From the NCBI GenBank assembly GCA_037389465.1, contig JAZARR010000197.1:6000501-6064500 (forward strand): a stretch of DNA of 64,000 nt, in the 5' to 3' direction. The position numbers and the translations under genes were made by a program. Positions 62,901 through 64,000 of the stretch are shown one piece after another; within the stretch, counting starts at the first letter, position 1; every line of letters starts with the position of its first letter. The notes beneath the pieces are model-generated. The model worked only from the letters and a program-made list of their open reading frames with translations, was not told where the DNA came from and did not search any database. The DNA comes from Baylisascaris procyonis. Its lineage: Eukaryota; Nematoda; Chromadorea; Rhabditida; Ascarididae.

Positions 62901-63453
62901 AAATAAAACCAATTAGCTGAGATCAAGAGATACTAGGAAGCTTTTGCTACAATAGGTCGACTACGTAGCGATTATTCAGAAGTCTTGGTGATTAGAGAAA
63001 TAATTTCGCATGGAAAAATATCAGAAGAGAAAATATTTAAAAAAAATTCCAACAAATGTTAGCTTTCAGCGATAAATATGTACCCATAAAGTTGAACATC
63101 ACATCATACCTTTCGATAAGAAAAGTATCAAAAACAATATCTTTTCGAAAAATAGAATGAATTTTTGAGTAAATTTCTTTGCATTTATGATTTTGGATTA
63201 GAGGATTTAGATTGCATTGAATATGCCCTTTCTCTTTTCAGGTTTACACTGAAATCAATAGGAATAATTGTATATCTTAATATTCGCACACAAAGATGAA
63301 AGCAATAAAAAACATAAAATCGAAAAAGTAAATTAGCATAACTGGTTTACAAAACAAAAAGTTTCACTAACCGTGCAATAATACTATCAGCGCAGTTAAT
63401 ATATGAATAACACCAAGTTCTGATGCCTTGCGAATAGTCGCGCTGATGCCCAT
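18956..63453 (-). CDS. lat-2: Latrophilin-like adhesion GPCR (LAT-2 type), whole gene, 29 exons
   Basis: Predicted cell-surface adhesion GPCR of 1362 aa (4089 nt, all splice phases consistent). Domain order with approximate residues: signal peptide 1-28; Cys-rich module 29-56; C-type lectin 1 64-202; EGF-like fragment 208-234; SUEL lectin 245-339 (8 Cys); C-type lectin 2 347-475; HormR 519-576; GAIN about 580-932 ending in a GPS (C-x-FWN ... CSCSHLTS-FAILM, cleavage expected between Leu929 and Thr930); seven TM helices about 954-1190; Ser-rich tail to 1362. Family knowledge: latrophilins are autoproteolysed at the GPS and couple to G proteins; in nematodes they are linked to the anthelmintic emodepside. 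The C-type lectin domains argue for the LAT-2 rather than the LAT-1 branch; that paralogue assignment is inference. Most introns are far longer than the exons. The start at 63453 is the least certain part. Exons are listed separately. Confidence 0.85.
20128..20392 (-). CDS. lat-2: lat-2 exon 28: end of TM7 and cytoplasmic tail
   Basis: Acceptor ATTTTCAG, donor TACG|GTATTT, phase 0 in and 1 out. Encodes GVFIFVLHVLLNEKVRATLL (TM7 end and helix 8), a Cys-Cys pair that could be palmitoylated (inference), then a Ser-rich tail containing GSESSSSDAQRSSGSSSS. Confidence 0.95.
20978..21190 (-). CDS. lat-2: lat-2 exon 27: TM5, ICL3, TM6, start of TM7
   Basis: Acceptor TTTTGCAG, donor CAG|GTATCT, phase 0/0. 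Encodes ANIVFLAVALKVVM, the ICL3 stretch SVKSRDRTKGERIAGWLKGS, TM6 ATLLCLLGITWIFGYM, then AYIFTILNCTQ. L-LGITW-x-FG is the adhesion-GPCR TM6 signature. Confidence 0.97.
21643..21709 (-). CDS. lat-2: lat-2 exon 26: ECL2 and start of TM5
   Basis: Acceptor GTTTTACAG, donor ATA|GTAAGT, phase 2 in and 0 out. Encodes YCWIDANSSTIWAFVGPITV then VII (first Tyr completed from exon 25). CW(L/I)D...IWAF-x-GP is the conserved ECL2/TM5 sequence with the disulphide Cys. Confidence 0.96.
22802..22920 (-). CDS. lat-2: lat-2 exon 25: TM4
   Basis: Acceptor GTTTATAG, donor GCTTA|GTAAGT, phase 0 in and 2 out. Encodes VFEPDNVKILLYFLWAYGFP and AVIVAVSAGVAWPSYGTQA; YGFPAVIVAVSA matches latrophilin TM4 (YG-x-P-x-x-(I/V)V-x-(V/I)SA). 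Confidence 0.96.
23670..23686. repeat. A/T palindromic block
   Basis: Nine A followed by eight T, inside lat-2 intron 24. Confidence 0.85.
23966..24170 (-). CDS. lat-2: lat-2 exon 24: ICL1, TM2, TM3
   Basis: Acceptor AATTTCAG, donor CAG|GTTATT, phase 2 in and 0 out. Encodes SLWNVRNTIHRNLCLCLLIA, ELVFVIGIDRTENKAICSAI, and AVVLHYFFLASFCWMLLEGY. RNTIHRNLC and FCWML(L/V)EG are diagnostic of latrophilins, and the Cys in AICSAI is the conserved TM3 disulphide partner. A second in-frame acceptor lies 42 nt upstream at 24212. Confidence 0.96.
24171..24212 (-). repeat. 42-nt duplicated acceptor and exon start upstream of lat-2 exon 24
   Basis: Reading on the minus strand, TTTTGCAG|GTCATCATGGAGTG... 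repeats the real exon 24 start TTTCAG|GTCATTATGGAATG... with 27 of 31 exon bases identical. The distance is exactly 42 nt and the extra piece is open (SSWSVHDTIHCNFR), so it is an in-frame alternative 5' extension of exon 24. Confidence 0.85.
24747..24893 (-). CDS. lat-2: lat-2 exon 23: tethered agonist and TM1
   Basis: Acceptor GATTTTCAG; phase 2 in. Encodes FAILMDVTGKLDVSLGPASA then the TM1 sequence VALNVITIIGCALSTVCLLI and SFLIFSCF. Only a GC donor (TTTAG|GCAAGT) gives the phase 2 exit required by the next exon; the nearby CAA|GTCATT would put either acceptor copy of the next exon into a stop. Confidence 0.93.
   Translation of the reverse strand, partial: FRNSDGCNRQIGCFTWTSFGCRSQRYHYHRLRIIDRLPSYLVSYLLLL
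26074..26151 (-). CDS. lat-2: lat-2 exon 22: GPS with cleavage site
   Basis: Acceptor TTTTTCAG, donor ACAAG|GTAAAT, phase 2/2. Encodes IWSDEGCQMLRTSDESTDCS then CSHLTS. With exon 23 the site reads CSCSHLTSFAILM, the canonical GPS; autoproteolysis is expected between Leu and Thr of H-L-T, leaving a Thr-initiated tethered agonist (TSFAILM). Confidence 0.97.
27038..27167 (-). CDS. lat-2: lat-2 exon 21: GAIN B and first half of GPS
   Basis: Acceptor TTGTTTAG, donor ACAAA|GTAATG, phase 1 in and 2 out. Encodes PNQSLQLPANNPVTFTFYHI, then NPQCVFWNSTTK. V-x-x-T-F-x-H-I and C-V-F-W-N are hallmarks of the GPS half-motif. Confidence 0.95.
27781..27898 (-). CDS. lat-2: lat-2 exon 20: GAIN subdomain B
   Basis: Acceptor TCTTTATAG, donor ATTG|GTAATT, phase 0 in and 1 out. 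Encodes RNPTRLGYYIFKSVGTLLAA and then NKIINSLVIG; (V/I)INS-x-(V/I)-(I/L)-G/A is the conserved GAIN strand ahead of the GPS. Confidence 0.92.
28018..28041. repeat. Perfect-stem hairpin TTGACAGCT...AGCTGTCAA
   Basis: A 9-bp stem with a 6-nt loop (ATAATT). The left arm is also repeated directly at about 27993 (TTGACAGCT). It lies in lat-2 intron 19, 120 nt upstream (gene sense) of exon 20. Confidence 0.8.
29206..29282 (-). CDS. lat-2: lat-2 exon 19: GAIN subdomain B (inferred by phase)
   Basis: Exon 18 leaves in phase 1 and exon 20 enters in phase 0, so a piece of length 2 modulo 3 is required. This segment has acceptor CATTGCAG, donor CCG|GTTTGT, is 77 nt, open, and encodes EESYEQSSGNTQNEALGTPF then GFAASP. 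Composition fits a GAIN-B loop. It has no strong family motif, so it rests mainly on phase and splice signals. Confidence 0.6.
29988..30245 (-). CDS. lat-2: lat-2 exon 18: GAIN subdomain B
   Basis: Acceptor TTTTTCAG, donor CTTG|GTAATT, phase 1/1. Joined to exon 17 it reads DNWALEVQIQKRQTFPIDD, the V-x-V...FP strand of GAIN-B, followed by Ser/Thr/Pro-rich low-conservation sequence. Confidence 0.85.
30866..31046 (-). CDS. lat-2: lat-2 exon 17: GAIN subdomain A, helical
   Basis: Acceptor TTTCTTAAG (AAG, no good T tract close by), donor TGGG|GTAAGC, phase 0 in and 1 out. Encodes ELGEAGDQLLGSVAEPVWMQ and ASALMSVLEQSAILMADFIF: the helices with V-x-x-LEQ-x-A-x-x-(L/M)A that precede the GAIN beta core. 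Confidence 0.9.
31813..31939 (-). CDS. lat-2: lat-2 exon 16: GAIN subdomain A
   Basis: Acceptor GATTATAG, donor CAG|GTTCAT, phase 2 in and 0 out. Encodes IYGGDITGSVDIGEELLPLA then RRQYNLLY. GGD(I/L)xxSVxI is typical of the latrophilin GAIN A region. Confidence 0.92.
32188..32362 (-). CDS. lat-2: lat-2 exon 15: HormR second part and start of GAIN
   Basis: Acceptor AATTTCAG, donor GCGG|GTGAGC, phase 1 in and 2 out. Encodes KCSCDTQEWLPEPDTNNCTH then KW, completing HormR (C-x-C ... W ... PD ... C-x-x-W). It is followed by helical GAIN-A sequence AELNKAIQNNDPAENISRTL. Confidence 0.92.
32994..33124 (-). CDS. lat-2: lat-2 exon 14: hormone-receptor-like (HormR) domain, first part
   Basis: Acceptor TATTGCAG, donor ATCG|GTGCGT, phase 2 in and 1 out. 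Encodes GYCEEYEWNGMRIPRTPACR then EVILPCPNP, the HormR pattern with an invariant-type Cys, (R/W)-x-P-R-T-x-A and PCP. Confidence 0.9.
35655..35801 (+). pseudogene. Lys/Glu-rich coding-like fragment, likely part of the same retroelement
   Basis: 48-codon open frame starting MGVREEKKRHEKKAAITKKG, continuing NVVEQIAKDRDEYYGD and KHWSQRDAILL, then TAG. Balanced codon use contrasts with the surrounding intron. It lies about 420 nt 5' of the RT relic on the same strand, as expected for the linker ahead of an RT domain, but the link is inference. Confidence 0.35.
36218..36388 (+). mobile_element. Reverse-transcriptase fragment of a retrotransposon
   Basis: Open in one frame and encoding ILRNGLSPGRVSILLDITKA then YDSMNFYLLLEKLIDHLN, ended by TAA. 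(L/F)LD-x-(T/S)KA(Y/F)DS-x-N-x-x-LLL-x-KL is the hallmark of RT domains of non-LTR elements. The fragment covers only a core segment, with no YxDD block, so it is a dead relic lying antisense in lat-2 intron 13. Confidence 0.7.
40517..40544. repeat. (TA)n microsatellite
   Basis: Fourteen TA units in lat-2 intron 13. Confidence 0.95.
41020..41226 (-). CDS. lat-2: lat-2 exon 13: C-type lectin 2, C-terminal part and linker
   Basis: Acceptor CTTTCAG, donor AATC|GTAAGT, phase 2/2. Encodes CIGYDVSPTFAVWVTQSCSD then LNNWICEF, the closing C...W...C...WICE of CLECT. A basic, Pro- and His-containing linker of about 30 residues follows. The next exon is nearly 8 kb away and is in phase. Confidence 0.92.
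42369..42960 (+). pseudogene. Decayed coding-like segments in lat-2 intron 12
   Basis: Plus-strand pieces: MCGSCQVAIYCDSHS (C-x2-C-x6-C-x2-H), continuing to QETGTNPTSL and a stop; next frame HNFCKTNQALITVPNSEIHS, ILQHLFYLLSGIDPAFDDLD; then MQDMFAEVFLKRHLSNVCND. The Cys/His spacing is loosely zinc-finger (MYND)-like. Interrupted by stops and frame changes. Likely a dead gene copy or transposon; identity unknown. Confidence 0.3.
44634..44794 (-). CDS. lat-2: lat-2 exon 12: C-type lectin 2, middle part
   Basis: Acceptor CTTCAAG, donor TTTGT|GTAAGT, phase 0 in and 2 out. Encodes GGNLVTTIDEAVNNQLIAAM then NYWIGIITQPSDG. GGNLV and WIG are the conserved CLECT strands. No EPN or QPD calcium-binding triplet is seen. 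Confidence 0.92.
45665..45789 (-). CDS. lat-2: lat-2 exon 11: C-type lectin 2, N-terminal part
   Basis: Acceptor GTTTTCAG, donor CAA|GTGAGG, phase 1 in and 0 out. Encodes LTRCRNASIYHKGRCYQVNY then RLSWFDANTACNEQ, a CLECT opening with G-x-CY and LSW-x-DA-x-x-x-C. It contains the sequon N-A-S. Confidence 0.92.
46465..46577 (-). CDS. lat-2: lat-2 exon 10: SUEL lectin, last part
   Basis: Acceptor ATTTTTAG, donor ATCG|GTTTGT, phase 2 in and 1 out. Encodes RCQGLTFCKIDSLSSMFPDS and PCPATVPTSLLYRMRCSI, matching C-x-G-x(3)-C-x-I ... F-x-D-x-PCP ... LLYRM-x-C, the SUEL C-terminus. With exons 8 and 9 the domain has the expected eight cysteines. Confidence 0.92.
47471..47568 (-). CDS. lat-2: lat-2 exon 9: SUEL lectin, middle part
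   Basis: Acceptor TTTTGCAG, donor AATAG|GTATGA, phase 0 in and 2 out. Encodes TEARQMCGSATTINNVQQES and CIALASLQTLKN: the SUEL middle cysteines and the A-L-x-x-L helix. It was found by requiring an exon that links exon 8 to exon 10 in phase. Confidence 0.85.
48335..48444 (-). CDS. lat-2: lat-2 exon 8: SUEL lectin, first part
   Basis: Acceptor TATTCAG, donor AGC|GTAAGT, enters in phase 1 and leaves in phase 0. Encodes SVACNNQSFEFACSSGATIQ then VDFAAYGYIS, i.e. C-x(6)-F-x-C-x(4)-I-x-V-x-x-A-x-YG, the start of a D-galactoside/L-rhamnose-binding SUEL domain. Confidence 0.92.
49003..49083 (-). CDS. lat-2: lat-2 exon 7: EGF-like C-terminal half
   Basis: Acceptor ATTTCAG, donor AATG|GTGAGT, phase 1/1. 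Encodes QLMNVQCLCMNGYRGEFCDT, the C-x-C-x(2)-GY-x-G-x(2)-C signature of the second half of an EGF repeat. The first half of a standard EGF is missing or supplied by the alternative end of exon 6. Confidence 0.85.
50503..50607 (-). CDS. lat-2: lat-2 exon 6: C-type lectin 1, C-terminal part
   Basis: Acceptor TTTGCAG. Encodes SCIFLRRQSAYSDW then TTSPCLFDRYYLCSR, the closing C...W...C...YLC of a CLECT. The 3' border is ambiguous: GATG|GTATCA (used here, 50503) and CTTT|GTTTGT about 20 nt further on are both phase 1 and both join exon 7. The longer form adds residues plus a Cys (ITVLLC) that would give the following EGF-like piece one more cysteine. The canonical EPN/QPD and WND calcium motifs are not evident. 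Confidence 0.8.
50729..50786. repeat. Short tandem repeat, ATCCTTTAAA type
   Basis: About five imperfect units of (A)ATCCTTTAAA in lat-2 intron 5, close to the acceptor side of exon 6. Confidence 0.8.
51093..51233 (-). CDS. lat-2: lat-2 exon 5: C-type lectin 1, third part
   Basis: Encodes DGLGVWTAGHSIANFSEAVY and VWMPQHYLIQNNFWEQRQP, equivalent to the W-x-G ... VW ... W strands of CLECT. Acceptor: an AG 10 nt upstream (51244) has a better pyrimidine tract but would break the phase; CTGTCTAG at 51234 restores it (GAT, Asp) and is preferred. Donor ACGG|GTAAAT, phase 1. An N-linked sequon N-L-T lies at the 3' end. Confidence 0.85.
52464..52550 (-). CDS. lat-2: lat-2 exon 4: C-type lectin 1, second part
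   Basis: Acceptor TTTTCAG, donor GATG|GTAAGT, phase 1/1. Encodes GLVVIENDSERRFVSGFLQ, matching the CLECT pattern L-V-x-I-x-x-x-x-E-x-x-F-(I/V). It continues into exon 5. Confidence 0.9.
53031..53130. repeat. AT-rich repeat with ATAAAGTTGAAA units
   Basis: Three copies of (AT)AAAGTTGAAA in an almost pure A/T stretch, lat-2 intron 3. Confidence 0.7.
54758..54877 (-). CDS. lat-2: lat-2 exon 3: C-type lectin domain 1, N-terminal part
   Basis: Acceptor ATTACAG, donor GAAG|GTTAGT, phase 1/1. Encodes ICRRSETYYNGKCYQLF and then VSWEQAAKNCHSAEG, the classic CLECT opening (Y-x-G-x-CY ... SW-x-x-A-x-x-C). It joins in phase to exon 4 (GGLVVIEN), as expected for the C-x-x-x-G-L-V-x-I strand. Confidence 0.9.
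55070..55205 (+). pseudogene. Candidate terminal exon, plus strand, lat-2 intron 2
   Basis: Acceptor CATACTTTAG, then 44 codons to TAA: INVKGKFFSFRVISQLNDNP, SIVVSYTPNNEFNIFSIEFQ, LEPS. The composition is protein-like, but no upstream exon was found, and exon 3 of lat-2 lies only 190 nt away on the opposite strand. Not recognised. Confidence 0.3.
56865..56960. repeat. (TTTA)n microsatellite
   Basis: About 24 units of TTTA/TATT with one TTCA interruption, in lat-2 intron 2. Confidence 0.97.
57999..58085 (-). CDS. lat-2: lat-2 exon 2: Cys-rich extracellular module
   Basis: Acceptor TTTTCAG, donor GTAAGT, phase 1 on both sides. Encodes SCVRCDSLLQCEDGGDICMN followed by NGICLLTS, six cysteines in 29 residues. 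It resembles the N-terminal half of an EGF repeat (C...C.NNG.C) but lacks the C-x-C-GY-G-C half in the same exon. Being symmetric, the module could be skipped without a frame change. Confidence 0.8.
58408..58806 (-). pseudogene. Unidentified coding-like ORF in lat-2 intron 1
   Basis: 133 codons open, one of the longest frames of the window. The first 70 residues look like real protein: SEELIKNAAAILYSSQSRLR, KATNFEEVKMLLVKFFYMIK, KRSNKLVIEWGTTAMRRINN. There is no ATG at its start, but an acceptor-like CTAAAAG precedes it, so it could be an exon. The last about 50 residues are less protein-like. Candidates: orphan exon of a nested gene, exon of a lat-2 5' variant, or transposon relic. Family not recognised. 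Confidence 0.4.
59595..59616. repeat. A/T palindromic block
   Basis: Twelve A followed by ten T, inside lat-2 intron 1. Confidence 0.85.
60062..60098. repeat. TTGCAATAA tandem repeat
   Basis: Four imperfect units of TTGCAATAA(T) in lat-2 intron 1. Confidence 0.8.
60687..60702. repeat. (TA)n microsatellite
   Basis: Eight TA units in lat-2 intron 1. Confidence 0.85.
60987..61516 (+). pseudogene. Fragmented coding-like segments, possibly BTB-domain-derived
   Basis: Plus-strand pieces in shifting frames: about 60987-61184 (GDLMDYRNHKSYEDKSILKK), about 61138-61371 (ASVLFNNARYETFCFNAF) and about 61370-61516 (VDKYNLHH, then DIKKICESALCNNRLDLAKN and TAA). The last piece resembles the (A)DKY-x-L-x-x-(L/I)K-x-x-C(E) plus ALC-x-N helix pair at the end of BTB domains of MATH-BTB/SPOP-like proteins. 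Frame changes suggest a decayed copy or short introns. The domain call is tentative. Confidence 0.3.
61993..62209 (-). CDS. Candidate terminal exon in lat-2 intron 1
   Basis: A good acceptor (CTTTTTTTCTCATTCATTAG) is followed by an open frame QLCKEKDPNYSTSARYGVIF, LWLVMLAKSFKYIDMETECG, ending in MITDTPQYIT and TAA. It contains one hydrophobic segment and three Cys after it. It enters in phase 1, so the exon at 63372-63453 could splice to it (LLHVQLCKEK...), giving a short separate protein or isoform. No family recognised. Confidence 0.35.
62271..62531 (+). pseudogene. Unidentified coding-like ORF, plus strand, lat-2 intron 1
   Basis: An acceptor-like GATGTTATAG is followed by 86 codons to TGA: LKFCDGNVFEQRLIPNECFH, NDIISTAIVANESLLVLYVH, QMRQFQVANRFIRLNMLDKR. 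The composition is protein-like. It could be a last exon of a nested plus-strand gene together with the 61 kb fragments, or a relic. Not recognised. Confidence 0.35.
63372..63453 (-). CDS. lat-2: lat-2 exon 1: putative signal peptide
   Basis: Starts at an ATG (MGISATIRKASELG...) followed by a hydrophobic run VIHILTALIVLLH, then a donor CACG|GTTAGT in phase 1. Phase 1 fits exon 2 directly and gives ...LLHVSCVRC. The reading frame stays open upstream to a second ATG at 63585 and includes a Leu run encoded by a GCT/CTG microsatellite, so translation could start earlier. The same donor is also in phase with an acceptor at 62209, so this exon may belong to another transcript. It was chosen because it is the only upstream piece I found that supplies both a signal-like sequence and phase 1. 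Confidence 0.45.
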
Positions 63454-64000
63454 GAAATGAGCTGACAGATAGCAAGCAGTAAGCAGCAGCAGCAGCAATG
63501 AAGAGCGAATATAAACAGAGGACGAGGCGCCCCTCACAACTTCGGGATTGTCTCCGTTGTGCTCTTCTACAAGCTTTGCCAACATCGTTCCATTGATGAT
63601 CACGTTCGCTCTTCTAGTATTCCGTTGGTGGGTCTATTCGGCCCGGTCGGTCGTGTTGGCTGTTTGTCGTGTTTGAACGCCCACTGCAATGTGTTGCACT
63701 ATGCGCTGAGCACCTCGTTTGTAGGTGGGTTAGTTCTTTTGCGCATTCCTCTTTTTCACTGCGCATACAAATAATTCCGTTTCAAGTGTTCTATTTCTTC
63801 TAGGTGTTTAGATGACCAATTTCTGAGGGGTACTGCTCATAAAAGTTGCTGTCAAATGAGAGGGTAGTTGAGAGGCGATATGATGGGATGTAGAACAACG
63901 ACATGTCAGATAGCAACTGAACTCGCACTTGATTGTGAAACATCCCACGCATACATATAGTTTATGATCATCGAATTGGGTGCATCATCGCTGCGCTCTG
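63454..64000. other. Region upstream of lat-2 exon 1
   Basis: GC-richer than the rest. Contains a (GCA)n run at about 63485-63497, which gives the Leu stretch in the open frame upstream of the chosen ATG. No clear TATA box or trans-splice site was identified. Confidence 0.5.

Larger units (their letters stand above)
58086..63371 (-). other. lat-2 intron 1
   Basis: About 5.3 kb, unusually rich in coding-like pieces on both strands (listed separately), plus (TA)n, TTGCAATAA repeats and an A/T palindrome. A short segment at about 59767-59818 (minus) ends in a strong donor GAATG|GTAAGT in phase 1 and could be an alternative exon reading into lat-2 exon 2. Confidence 0.5.

Overview
The window is about 69% A+T. 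Its protein-coding exons are short, carry spliceosomal GT-AG borders and are separated by introns of up to about 7.9 kb. This is a eukaryotic nuclear genome. The main gene encodes a latrophilin-type adhesion GPCR with nematode LAT-2-like architecture (C-type lectin domains plus SUEL lectin, HormR, GAIN/GPS, 7TM), and its neighbours are small signal-peptide proteins. Together these point to a parasitic-type nematode. The long AT-rich introns suit clade III (filarioid/spirurid/ascarid) better than Caenorhabditis or Strongyloides, but the species cannot be fixed from the sequence alone.

Left part (1-11.2 kb, + strand): two tandem paralogous genes for a small predicted secreted protein. Copy 1 enters the window already in progress (exons 35-112, 4261-4496, 5051-5060). 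Copy 2 is complete or nearly so (8574-11029). The second and third visible exons have identical lengths in both copies (78 and 236 nt), both end in a tiny last exon coding only Q-P-V or Q-P-I plus stop, and both have a poly(A) signal downstream. I do not recognise a function.

Middle (11.0-18.8 kb): about 8 kb in which I find no gene, with a few GC-richer islands and short tandem repeats.

Right part (18.96-63.45 kb, - strand): one very large gene. I rebuilt 29 exons whose splice phases agree from end to end, giving a 4089-nt CDS (1362 aa): signal peptide, Cys-rich module, C-type lectin 1, EGF-like fragment, SUEL/rhamnose-binding lectin, C-type lectin 2, hormone-receptor-like domain, GAIN domain with a textbook GPS, seven-helix core and a Ser-rich cytoplasmic tail. 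The weakest links are exon 1 (signal peptide), exon 6 (donor choice) and exon 19 (found by phase logic). Notable details are a GC-AG intron after TM1, a 42-nt in-frame tandem duplication of the next acceptor and exon start, and a run of symmetric phase 1-1 modules.

The introns of the big gene hold a reverse-transcriptase remnant (36.2 kb), several coding-like orphan ORFs (intron 1 is especially rich), simple repeats and A/T palindromes. No CRISPR, operon or bacterial-type system is present, and I found no convincing tRNA or rRNA gene.
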